NCBI GenBank assembly: GCA_025360875.1
Contig: JANYBI010000043.1
Coordinates: 1 to 6,996 of the forward strand
Length of the DNA stretch: 6,996 bases
Source of the DNA: Lentisphaerota bacterium
GTDB lineage: Bacteria > Verrucomicrobiota > Lentisphaeria > Victivallales > GWF2-50-93
Reading direction: 5' to 3'
The translations under genes and the position numbers were made by a program. The first letter of the stretch is position 1, and the number at the start of each line of letters is the position of its first letter. The notes under the pieces were generated by a model. That model did not search any database. It saw only the letters and a program-made list of their open reading frames with translations, and was not told where the DNA came from. This document shows, piece by piece, positions 1 through 6,348 of the stretch.

Positions 1-188
1 TTTGAATAGTTTATTGATTCGGTCATGATAAATCATCCCGCAGATTGCTGGACGCAAAAACCAAAAGGATAGCCAAAATGGACTGACCCTTTTTGAAATG
101 AATCAACTTTCCAGAATGAGACCAGTTACGTTCCCCTTGAAAACTGATACTGGCAATATCAGATTTCAAGGAATTTTTAACTGTAAAG
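1..188. other. Intergenic region left of the dehydrogenase gene
   Basis: No supported complete gene lies here. Plus-strand frames are interrupted by stops. On the minus strand, ATGs at 36-34 and 26-24 open frames that run off the left edge (starting MIYHDRINKLFK and MTESINYS), but each shows only 8-12 codons. The second has a GGA about 9 bases upstream, so it could be the start of a neighbouring minus-strand gene, though this cannot be decided. The only clear structure is the stem-loop at 135-171. Confidence 0.5.
135..171. terminator. Strong stem-loop, possible terminator downstream of the dehydrogenase gene
   Basis: Arms CCTTGAAA-A-CTGATA and TATCAG-A-TTTCAAGG pair over 15 positions with one A/A mismatch, around the 7-base loop CTGGCAA. 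The hairpin begins 17 bases beyond the stop codon of the minus-strand dehydrogenase gene, the right place for its terminator. However, the T-rich tail (AATTTTTAA, 172-180) is on the plus-strand side. Read on the minus strand, the stem is followed by GGAACG with no U-run. It may therefore stop rightward transcription, act as a 3'-end stabilising hairpin for the minus-strand operon, or do both. The pairing is seen directly; the function is inferred. Confidence 0.5.
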
Positions 189-1010
189 CTATTTCAGCAG
201 TGTTGACAGCACTGAGAAATCCTTGTCTCCCAGGCCGCGGGACATGCCTTCGTCATATATCCGCTTGAGTTCCCTGAGTTGGGGCAGGCTGATATTGCCG
301 GCATCCTCAAGGGCCAGACGCAAGTCCTTATCCATATGCTTGAGAGAGAATTGCGGGGAATAGTCGTCCTTCTTGAGTTTTTCCTCTTTGAGATCGCTTA
401 ATCCCGAACGGCAGGCATTGAGATGCAAGGCATCAAAAAAGATATCGTCGGAAATCCCCTGTTTGCGCGCGAAATTCAGACTTTCGTTCAAGGCTTCCAT
501 GACCATTGCAATATTCATATTCATTGCCAGCTTCAAGGCACTGGCAGTTCCAGTTGGACCGATGTGGATCCTATGGGTGGAAATGCGTTCAAGTGCGGGC
601 TTCGCAGCTTCTATATCAGCTTTCTCTCCTCCAAGATAAAATATGGTCTTGCGCTGTTCTGCAGCGGGCTTGCTTCCGGTAAACGGCGCCTCGAGATAAC
701 GTGCTCCTGTCGCCTTGACCTGCTTGGCGAACTCCAAGGTCCACTTGGTGGAAATGGTACTGCTCTGCACGATTGTCTGTCCCTTTTTGAGAACTGGAAG
801 AATCACATCGAACACCTGCTGGACTGCCGGCGGATCCGCCACCACTATGAAGATAATTTCAGAACCTTTTACCGCTTTGGCCAAATCCGGTTCAAATCCG
901 GGAAAATCCTTTTTCGTGCGGTTCCAGGCGCGTACTTCGATCCCATCCTTTTGAAGGTTCTGAGCCCAAATGGATCCGATAATCCCCAATCCTATCATTG
1001 TGACTTTCAT
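189..1010 (-). CDS. NAD(P)-dependent beta-hydroxyacid dehydrogenase, glyoxylate/succinic semialdehyde reductase-like
   Basis: The 273-residue product belongs to the 3-hydroxyisobutyrate dehydrogenase family, whose members reversibly oxidise beta-hydroxyacids or reduce small aldehyde acids in the cytoplasm. A Rossmann fold opens with GLGIIG (7-12). The second strand ends in WNRT (29-32), where an Asn-Arg pair usually favours NADP. The substrate loop SSTIS is at 83-87, and APFTGSK (108-114) matches the family's APVSGS/DAPVSGG motif with Thr for Ser. The catalytic lysine is K160 in KLAMNMN, with N164 four residues on. The C-terminal helical domain contains HMDKDLRLAL (225-234) and ends with LGDKDFS (260-266). 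K160/N164 spacing, DKDLRLAL and GDKDFS resemble plant and bacterial GLYR enzymes (glyoxylate or succinic semialdehyde to hydroxyacid) more than true 3-hydroxyisobutyrate dehydrogenases. The ATG at 1010 has AGAAGG 11 bases upstream. It lies 33 bases after the GH65 gene on the same strand, so co-transcription is likely. The substrate is not settled by sequence. Confidence 0.88.
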   Translation of the reverse strand: MKVTMIGLGIIGSIWAQNLQKDGIEVRAWNRTKKDFPGFEPDLAKAVKGSEIIFIVVADPPAVQQVFDVILPVLKKGQTIVQSSTISTKWTLEFAKQVKATGARYLEAPFTGSKPAAEQRKTIFYLGGEKADIEAAKPALERISTHRIHIGPTGTASALKLAMNMNIAMVMEALNESLNFARKQGISDDIFFDALHLNACRSGLSDLKEEKLKKDDYSPQFSLKHMDKDLRLALEDAGNISLPQLRELKRIYDEGMSRGLGDKDFSVLSTLLK

Positions 1011-1043
1011 ACTCTGAACAACCTTCTTTCTTTACAAAAATCC

Positions 1044-3347
1044 TTAGGAAGGAACTACCGTCACTCCAGATTTCAACTGTAGACGACGACCGGAAAGGAG
1101 AATGGTCAAAGATTCACCTTTCAGGATGAATTTAAGTTCTTTCCGAAATATCTCAAGCTGCAACTTCCGACCGCGGAAAGTTACTGTAAATGCCAGACTT
1201 TTCCAGCGTTTGGGCAACTTAGGATTGAATGACAGCTCACCTCTGCAAATCCGCATGCCTCCGAAGCCGTTGACCACGCTTGCCCAACCTCCGGCAATGG
1301 CTGCAGTGTGCTGTCCCTGGCTGGTGTTGCCGTTGACATCATCAAGATCCAGTCGCGCCGTACGCAAGTAATATTGGAAAGCGTCATTTTCAAGGCCCAG
1401 TTCGGCCGCCATGATTCCATAGACACATGGACTGAGAGATGATTCATGAGTCGTCTTCGGTTCATAGAACAGGTAATTGGCACGCTTGACCTTTTCGTCG
1501 AACTCATCATTGTGCATCAACATCAGCAGAACCACATCCGCCTGTTTCATGGCCTGACTGCGCATAAGCTTCTCCCAGAGCCACTTCTTATTAACTGGCC
1601 GCTCATTTTCCTTGAGTTGATTGCGGTCGAAAGGCATGCGGTCCAGAAAACTGTCATCCTGCTCGTGAATGCCAAGTTTCTTGTTGTAGGGAATATACAT
1701 TTTCTTGACCATATCCCTCCACCGGGACAGCTCCCGTTCCTGAAACACAAGCTTTTTTGCCAGTGCGCTCCATTTCCTGGCACACTCTCTTTTCATCCTT
1801 GCAACTATTTCCAGCCCGTACTCCAAATTTTTCATCGCCATGTAGTTTGTATAGCAGTTGTTGTTTACTCCAACTGCGTATTCGTCAGGTCCGGTAACGA
1901 AGTTGATTACATACTTATTCTTGTGCGGGTTGAAAAATACGCGGCTGGCCCAGAACCGGCTTGTCTCTACTAACATCTCTGCACCGTAGTTCCAGAGGAA
2001 ATTATCGTCATGCGTCGCCTCCATATACCGGCGTATAGCATGCGTCACAGCGGATGAAACGTGCTGTTCCAGCATTCCGTAATCCCAGTCACCTGAACAC
2101 TCATCTCCTGTAATCGTAACCCATGGATACATGGCACCTTTGTATCCATACACCTCGGCTTTGCGCCGTGCTCCGGCCAGCGTGTGATACCGGAACATCA
2201 GAAGCATGCGTGCTTTTTCGGGCATGGTGTATAGGAAAAATGGAATCATGTATGCCTCGGTGTCCCACCAATACAGGCCTCCATATCCAGGTCCGGTCAA
2301 ACCCTTGGCAGGAATATTGACCAGCGGATCCGTTCCGGCATAATTCTGGTGCATGCTGAAAATGCAGTAGCGCACCGCCTGCTGGGCTACGATATCGCCT
2401 TCAATCCCTATATCTGCACTACTCCAGATTCCTGCCCACTTTTCCTGGTGCTTGCGCAATAGGATATCGAACCCTTCTTCCAGATTTTGCGAAGCTAGAA
2501 CTTCAGCCCGTTCATGCGTATCACCCTTATCAGGATCCTTAGAGCTGCACACTGCCACGATCTTATCAAGACGACAGACGCTTCCCCTTTCCACGTTTAG
2601 GATTAGCTTCCTGGTCACGCTCTTATCCGTTTCCTCCAGTATTCTAACAGGCTGCACAGGTGAGCCGTTCACGGCGCAGGCTGTACGCATAACCATCGTT
2701 GTGTCAAAATGTGTTTCCAGCGTTTTCAGACTGAGAGTTGCTCCGTCCTTCTTAGTAGCTGAGCAAGCCGTAATAGTCTGCTGCTGACATGCCGAGGCAT
2801 CCAGTCTGGCGCGAAACTCCACGGATCCTTTCCAGTTACGCGGTGTTGCCGTCACGCGCACTGCACCGAGGTGAAGGTTGTCGAGGCTGACAAACCGGGC
2901 AAACGTCAATTCAGTCACCCTCTTTTTATGATCCTCCCATACGACCCGGCGGTTTAGCACACCCGTCCGCATATCTACGCTTCGGCTGTACTCAATCACC
3001 TTTCCTGTCCTTGGGTCAAAACTCGTCCCACTGAGTATCACATCCACCGGAAACCAGTTAGCCACCGGCACCATCACTGTCAGATACGGCATATAAGCCG
3101 CAATGTGCCAGTCGGGATGCATCTTGATCCTGTCATTGACCGACGCCACATAGGTATGGGGCGTTGATCCTTCTCCGGAAAAACCTTCTTCTGGCGTACC
3201 TCGCACACCCATATATCCGTTACCCAAGAAGAAAATGCTCTCCAGAAACTCGTTATATTGAGGATTGAAAACCGGCTCTGTCACAGCCCATGATTCGGCT
3301 GGAAACGCGACTTTGCTGATAGGAGTTTTTATTTTCATAGTCTTCAA
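1044..3347 (-). CDS. Glycoside hydrolase family 65 protein (alpha-glucoside phosphorylase or hydrolase, kojibiose/trehalose/maltose phosphorylase-like)
   Basis: At 767 residues this is a full-length GH65 enzyme with no signal peptide, so it is probably cytoplasmic. The family cleaves alpha-glucosides such as kojibiose, trehalose, maltose or nigerose with inversion, usually by phosphorolysis to beta-glucose 1-phosphate. Layout: N-terminal beta-sandwich (about 15-275, with LGNGYMGVRG at 41-50), linker helices (280-320), (alpha/alpha)6 catalytic barrel (about 322-690) and a small C-terminal beta domain (about 695-755). Landmarks are WWDTEAYMIPFF (360-371; D362 in the -1 sugar site), TGPDEY (485-490; E489 the general acid), KQADVVLLM (601-609), THESSLSPC (633-641; a phosphate-binding Ser-Ser in phosphorylases), DLDDVNGNT (667-675) and H680 before GGW and NGFGG. 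E635, just before the Ser pair, might be a hydrolase-type base. The start is TTG: AGGA at 3354-3357 lies 6 bases from it but 15 from the ATG at 3338. No beta-phosphoglucomutase or sugar transporter gene is in the window. Substrate and phosphorolysis versus hydrolysis are unresolved. Confidence 0.93.
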   Translation of the reverse strand: MKTMKIKTPISKVAFPAESWAVTEPVFNPQYNEFLESIFFLGNGYMGVRGTPEEGFSGEGSTPHTYVASVNDRIKMHPDWHIAAYMPYLTVMVPVANWFPVDVILSGTSFDPRTGKVIEYSRSVDMRTGVLNRRVVWEDHKKRVTELTFARFVSLDNLHLGAVRVTATPRNWKGSVEFRARLDASACQQQTITACSATKKDGATLSLKTLETHFDTTMVMRTACAVNGSPVQPVRILEETDKSVTRKLILNVERGSVCRLDKIVAVCSSKDPDKGDTHERAEVLASQNLEEGFDILLRKHQEKWAGIWSSADIGIEGDIVAQQAVRYCIFSMHQNYAGTDPLVNIPAKGLTGPGYGGLYWWDTEAYMIPFFLYTMPEKARMLLMFRYHTLAGARRKAEVYGYKGAMYPWVTITGDECSGDWDYGMLEQHVSSAVTHAIRRYMEATHDDNFLWNYGAEMLVETSRFWASRVFFNPHKNKYVINFVTGPDEYAVGVNNNCYTNYMAMKNLEYGLEIVARMKRECARKWSALAKKLVFQERELSRWRDMVKKMYIPYNKKLGIHEQDDSFLDRMPFDRNQLKENERPVNKKWLWEKLMRSQAMKQADVVLLMLMHNDEFDEKVKRANYLFYEPKTTHESSLSPCVYGIMAAELGLENDAFQYYLRTARLDLDDVNGNTSQGQHTAAIAGGWASVVNGFGGMRICRGELSFNPKLPKRWKSLAFTVTFRGRKLQLEIFRKELKFILKGESLTILLSGRRLQLKSGVTVVPS

Positions 3348-3353
3348 AAATAA

Positions 3354-3357
3354 TCCT
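3354..3357 (-). promoter_or_regulatory. Ribosome binding site that selects the TTG start of the GH65 gene
   Basis: Read on the minus strand, AGGA is followed by 6 bases and then TTG (3347-3345). The next in-frame start, ATG at 3338-3336, is 15 bases from the AGGA, which is too far for normal initiation, and the only purine tract nearer to it (GAAG) is just 3 bases away. The spacing favours TTG, adding three residues (MKT) before the ATG. Weak initiation at TTG would lower expression. Use of the ATG cannot be excluded. Confidence 0.5.
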
Positions 3358-3399
3358 GAGGCTATTAAGAATCAAGCTTCTCTTGCTACAATCAACCTA

Positions 3400-3428
3400 T
3401 TTACAAATATCTGTTAACCTGATAGATT
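3400..3428 (+). promoter_or_regulatory. Candidate sigma70-type promoter for the SDR gene
   Basis: TTTACA (3400-3405, 5 of 6 matches to the -35 consensus) is separated by exactly 17 bases from TAGATT (3423-3428, 4 of 6 matches to the -10). Transcription would start near 3435, giving a leader of about 20 bases before the ATG at 3457, with AGGGA (3447-3451) as ribosome binding site. This is the best promoter match I found between genes. It is a pattern match only. Confidence 0.4.
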
Positions 3429-3456
3429 ACAGGTCATTTAAGACATAGGGATATTC

Positions 3457-4479
3457 ATGAAAGTGCTCTTCATAGGTGGAACGGGTATAATAAGTTCGGC
3501 CTGTTCGGAACTTGCAGTAAAACGCGGGATCGAACTGCACATCCTCAACAGGGGTCTTAACAGGAAGATAGACGCTCCAAAAAAGGCAGTTGTTTTCCAT
3601 GCGGACATCCGAAACGAGCCTGGCAAGGTTTCCGAATACGTAAAGGGAAATTCATTCGACGCAGTAGTAGACTGGGTCGCGTTCACGTCAAAAGACATCG
3701 AACAGGACATAAAAATATTCTCCGGCAGGACAAGGCAGTTTGTCTTCATAAGCTCGACGACGGTTTACCAGAAACCTCCTCAGAACTATATAATGACCGA
3801 GAACACTCCTCTTGAGAATCCTTTTTCCGAATATGCGAGGAATAAGATCGCGTGCGAGAAAAGATTAGTTGAAGCATACGCCAGAAAAGGATTTCCTGTG
3901 ACGATAATCCGGCCTTCCCTCACTTATGGACTTTCCCAGATTCCTCTTTGCGCCGGAAGCTGGAATTATCCCTACACCCTGATACACCGGATGAAAAGCG
4001 GCAAAAAGGTAATTGTTCCGGGAGACGGGACTTCGTTATGGACGGTCACATGGAATGCGGATTTCGCAAAAGGGCTTGTCGGACTCCTAGGAAATAAAAA
4101 AGCGATTGGCGAAGCATTCCACATAACTTCAGATGAAGTCCTGACATGGAACCAGATCTTTCTTGAAGCTGGCAGGGCGGCTGGCGTCGTACCTAAATTA
4201 ATACATATCCCGTCGGATCTTCTTTCAGCTTATATCCCAAGGCTTAACGCAAGCCTTATAGGAGACAAGATCAATAGCGTGGTCTTCGACAACTCAAAGA
4301 TCAAAGGTTTTGTGCCTGACTTCAAGTGCGAAGTGAAATGGGCCGACGGTGTGAAAAAAGCGGTCAAATGGCATGAAATGCTCACGTCGAGATGCGCAAT
4401 TGACAAAGAGGCTGACAAGATGTATGACAAGATCATCGCCTCCTATGAAAAGGCTTTTCCACGAAAGTTGAGTTTTTGA
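3457..4479 (+). CDS. SDR-superfamily NAD(P)-dependent epimerase/dehydratase-like protein
   Basis: The 340-residue product is an extended/atypical short-chain dehydrogenase. The cofactor loop is GGTGIIS (7-13), with NR at 31-32 hinting at NADP. The FISSTTVYQ stretch (97-105) carries the active-site Ser/Thr, and YARNK (126-130) is the catalytic Tyr-x-x-x-Lys. The later stretches IRPSLTYG (151-158), PGDGTSLWT (188-196), FHITSDEVLTWNQ (221-233) and LIGDKINSVVFDNSK (267-281) are hallmarks of a conserved group annotated only as NAD-dependent epimerase/dehydratase, with similarity to CSP41-type proteins. These normally act on nucleotide sugars or similar compounds, but no substrate is known for this group and some members may not be enzymes. 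ATG at 3457 has AGGGA 5 bases upstream. The gene is divergent from the GH65 operon. Its arginine codons are mostly AGG/AGA (10 of 15) and ATA is frequent, unlike the GH65 gene. Confidence 0.88.
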   Translation: MKVLFIGGTGIISSACSELAVKRGIELHILNRGLNRKIDAPKKAVVFHADIRNEPGKVSEYVKGNSFDAVVDWVAFTSKDIEQDIKIFSGRTRQFVFISSTTVYQKPPQNYIMTENTPLENPFSEYARNKIACEKRLVEAYARKGFPVTIIRPSLTYGLSQIPLCAGSWNYPYTLIHRMKSGKKVIVPGDGTSLWTVTWNADFAKGLVGLLGNKKAIGEAFHITSDEVLTWNQIFLEAGRAAGVVPKLIHIPSDLLSAYIPRLNASLIGDKINSVVFDNSKIKGFVPDFKCEVKWADGVKKAVKWHEMLTSRCAIDKEADKMYDKIIASYEKAFPRKLSF

Positions 4480-4567
4480 GGTATGACAGGCGTTAAAATC
4501 TTTGGAATAATTCGTGCCACATGCTAATTTTATAAATGTCCTAAATGACACAACATGGAGTATTAAT
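4480..4567. other. Short intergenic gap before the small lipoprotein gene
   Basis: These 88 bases contain no clear terminator hairpin for the SDR gene. TTGGAA (4502-4507) and TATAAA (4531-4536) resemble promoter hexamers, but the 23-base spacing is too long, so no promoter is claimed. GGAG at 4557-4560 is the ribosome binding site of the next gene. The downstream gene could be read from the SDR promoter or from its own. Confidence 0.35.
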
Positions 4568-5065
4568 ATGAAGAATCTGTTCAGAACCGCTACCTTCTCG
4601 CTCATAGCCTTTGCCTTCGCTATTGGACAGGGATGCGTGAGCGTCTCATACAGCGGCAAGTCATATGAACCGACAACCAATGTTGAAGTCATCCAGAAGC
4701 AGAAGGATATTCCCGCCGGTTATGAAATTATGGGAAAAGCCGCCGCTACTGCTCCTGAGGCTGAAGGAAGCCGTCAGGATTTGGAAAAGAAGTTGGTCCA
4801 GAAGGCGAAAGATAAAGGTGCCGATGCGGTAATGATAACCCTTTACGAACTGGTCAAGACAGGCGAGGAGCGTGTAGATCAGTTAATGGACACCAGCCCT
4901 GTGAACACTGGCTGGGGAATGGATGTCGACACAGAAGGGGACATCCGCCAGTTAAATTCCTCTAACACCTCTCCAAATTCTGGCGCCAGGGTTGAAACCC
5001 CTGTTTATCAGGCAGTAATGAAAGCCGTGTTCCTAAAGAAAACTGAAAAAAAAGCCAATCCTTGA
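4568..5065 (+). CDS. Small putative exported lipoprotein of unknown function with a GADAV motif
   Basis: I do not recognise a named family. The 165-residue product begins with a short basic stretch (MKNLFR), a hydrophobic segment (about 8-20) and a cysteine at 23, a plausible lipoprotein signal. The sequence before the cysteine (IGQG) lacks the usual Leu/Val/Ile at -3, so cleavage by signal peptidase II is uncertain. The mature part has PTTNVEVIQ (35-43), GYEIMGKA (51-58) and, after a helix, KDKGADAVMI (81-90). The order T-x-V-E, then YE-x-x-G, then K-A-x-x-x-GADAV(M/I)I recurs in small bacterial lipoproteins and YbjQ-like domains of unknown role. Residues 108-143 are a Ser/Asn/Gly-rich, probably flexible stretch, followed by a last strand (VYQAVMKAVFLKK). 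An in-frame GTG at 4514 would add 18 residues, but GGAG at 4557-4560, 7 bases before ATG 4568, and the signal-like N-terminus favour the ATG. Confidence 0.7.
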   Translation: MKNLFRTATFSLIAFAFAIGQGCVSVSYSGKSYEPTTNVEVIQKQKDIPAGYEIMGKAAATAPEAEGSRQDLEKKLVQKAKDKGADAVMITLYELVKTGEERVDQLMDTSPVNTGWGMDVDTEGDIRQLNSSNTSPNSGARVETPVYQAVMKAVFLKKTEKKANP

Positions 5066-5170
5066 AATTTATGGAACTTAATCGTTTAAGGGCTGTCTAA
5101 TTTGTCATATTCGTATATATTTAGAAGTTTTTTAACAAAATTAATTCTCATTTAAAGGCTAGGGGAAAAT
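5066..5170. other. AT-rich intergenic gap upstream of the PPIase gene
   Basis: This 105-base AT-rich stretch probably carries the PPIase promoter. TATATT (5116-5121) could be a -10 but lacks a good -35 at 16-18 bases, and TTGTCA (5102-5107) has no matching -10. CTTAA/TTAAG near 5080-5090 pair over only 5 bases, too little for a terminator. AGGGGA at 5161-5166 is the ribosome binding site of the next gene. Confidence 0.35.
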
Positions 5171-6307
5171 ATGAATAAAACACTGAGTCTCGTTGTGGCG
5201 TTGTCAGTTTCATTCTTAATGTGCAGCTGTTCCAAGGCGGAAGAAAAGGGAGTTCCTGCGGATAAGAATCCTGCGGCAAAAACAGAACCTTTCGTAAAAG
5301 ACAAGGCTGATGAAAAGCCAGCTAAAGATGCCGCTGCCAAAGATTCAAAAGCGGATCCTCTTGCATTTCTTCCTGAAATTGTCGCGAAAATAGGGGATGA
5401 TAAGATTACCAAGGCCGATATTGAGGCTGAATTCAAGCCAATCATATCCATGATGAAGGAAAATGGCCAGCTTGAGAAGATTCCTCCGGAAGTCTGGAAA
5501 AAGGAAGTCATTGGAGCCGTTACAAATATCGTCAACACCAAGCTTCTCACGAAGCTGGCTGAAGACAATGGATACAAGCCTGATCCGGCCGGGGCAGAAG
5601 TTGAATACAAGAAAATGACTGAAAAGATTCCTCCGGAACAGCTGACCGCAACCCTTGCAAAGCAGGGAATGACTCCGGAACTCATAAAGGCAAGGATATC
5701 AGTGGGTCTTGCAATACAGAAATGGGTTGATGAGAAAATCGCGTCAACCATAAAGATCTCGGATGAGGATGTTGAGAAATTCTACAACGACAACAAGGAC
5801 AAGTTCAAGAAACCTGAAACAGTAAAAGCCTCCCACATACTCATTAGGCCTGAGCCCATAGATGAGGAAAAAGCCAAAGCTATGAGCGACGAAGACAAGA
5901 AAAAGGCAAATGACGAACAGAAGCAGAAAGCTCTCAAGAAAGCCCAGGATCTCCTGGCCAGCCTCAAGAATGGCGAGGATTTTGCGAAACTCGCAAAAGA
6001 GAACAGCACCTGTCCCAGCAAGGAGAACGGCGGCGATCTCGGTACGTTTGAAAGAGGGAAGATGGTTCCAGAATTTGAGAAAGCCGCATTTGCTATGAAA
6101 GTTGGAGATATGAGCGATGTAGTCGAGACCAAGTTCGGTTATCACATAATTAAGCTCACCGAAAAAAATGAGGCTGAAACTGTCTCTCTCAAGGACGTGA
6201 AAGACTACATCACCGAAAACCTGAAGAAGCAGAAGGTCTCAGAAGCCGTCCAGGCAACCATCGAGGCCGAAAAGAAAAACAAGAAGGTTGAGATTCTGAT
6301 CAACTGA
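5171..6307 (+). CDS. Parvulin-type peptidyl-prolyl cis-trans isomerase lipoprotein (SurA/PrsA-like)
   Basis: The 378-residue product catalyses or assists cis-trans isomerisation at proline bonds and probably acts as a folding chaperone outside the cytoplasmic membrane. A hydrophobic signal (about 5-17) ends at MCSC, with C20 (possibly C18) the likely lipidated cysteine. A Lys/Ala/Asp-rich linker (22-62) could span the peptidoglycan or periplasm. A SurA-N-like helical chaperone domain covers about 68-190. One parvulin (PpiC) domain follows (about 217-330), with ASHILI (220-225), C281 in STCPS, GGDLGTFERG (287-296), MVPEFEKAAF (298-307) and FGYHIIKL (322-329). The conserved active-site His (H222, H325), Cys and Phe positions are present, so isomerase activity is likely. 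A charged, Lys/Glu-rich insertion of about 25 residues (230-255) lies after the first parvulin strand. A C-terminal helix (336-370) completes the fold. ATG 5171 has AGGGGA 4 bases upstream. The layout resembles PrsA and single-parvulin SurA relatives; no specific symbol is justified. Confidence 0.93.
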   Translation: MNKTLSLVVALSVSFLMCSCSKAEEKGVPADKNPAAKTEPFVKDKADEKPAKDAAAKDSKADPLAFLPEIVAKIGDDKITKADIEAEFKPIISMMKENGQLEKIPPEVWKKEVIGAVTNIVNTKLLTKLAEDNGYKPDPAGAEVEYKKMTEKIPPEQLTATLAKQGMTPELIKARISVGLAIQKWVDEKIASTIKISDEDVEKFYNDNKDKFKKPETVKASHILIRPEPIDEEKAKAMSDEDKKKANDEQKQKALKKAQDLLASLKNGEDFAKLAKENSTCPSKENGGDLGTFERGKMVPEFEKAAFAMKVGDMSDVVETKFGYHIIKLTEKNEAETVSLKDVKDYITENLKKQKVSEAVQATIEAEKKNKKVEILIN

Positions 6308-6308
6308 T

Positions 6309-6331
6309 AAATTTTTCCGCAGGAAAAATTT
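6309..6331. terminator. Perfect 10-bp hairpin between convergent genes, probable bidirectional terminator
   Basis: AAATTTTTCC (6309-6318) pairs perfectly with GGAAAAATTT (6322-6331) around the 3-base loop GCA. It starts 2 bases after the PPIase stop and lies 17 bases beyond the stop of the convergent membrane-protein gene. The stem is AT-rich, with only two G-C pairs next to the loop, and the T-runs are inside the stem, so termination may be moderate. Its symmetry and position fit a terminator shared by both genes. Confidence 0.6.
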
Positions 6332-6348
6332 GTGAGTGAATGTCAGCC

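Larger units (their letters stand above)
3348..3456. other. Divergent intergenic region between the GH65 operon and the SDR gene
   Basis: These 109 bases must contain the promoters of the leftward GH65-dehydrogenase operon and the rightward SDR gene. The rightward promoter is reasonably clear (3400-3428). For the leftward one I see only partial matches, such as TTAACA on the minus strand at about 3417-3412 without a good -10 at normal spacing. An imperfect palindrome, ACCTG-N8-CAGGT, lies at 3417-3434. A shared regulator for the two directions is possible but unproven. Confidence 0.5.

Noticed and set aside
1..36. Possible minus-strand gene starting at 36 or 26 and leaving the window
   Set aside because: Only 8-12 codons are visible, two competing starts exist and no family can be recognised.
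423..1082. Plus-strand open frame of 219 codons opposite the dehydrogenase gene
   Set aside because: It lies almost wholly antisense to a gene with clear family motifs, has no recognisable domain, and is Cys/His-rich in the manner of a shadow frame.
1446..1973. Plus-strand open frame of 175 codons opposite the GH65 gene
   Set aside because: Antisense to the conserved catalytic barrel of GH65; no motif of its own.
4514..4567. GTG-initiated 18-residue N-terminal extension of the small lipoprotein
   Set aside because: A well-spaced GGAG before ATG 4568 and a signal-like N-terminus starting there favour the shorter form.
5152..5751. Minus-strand open frame of 199 codons opposite the PPIase gene
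   Set aside because: A Ser/Phe-rich translation typical of the reverse complement of Lys/Glu-rich coding sequence, with the PPIase frame strongly supported.
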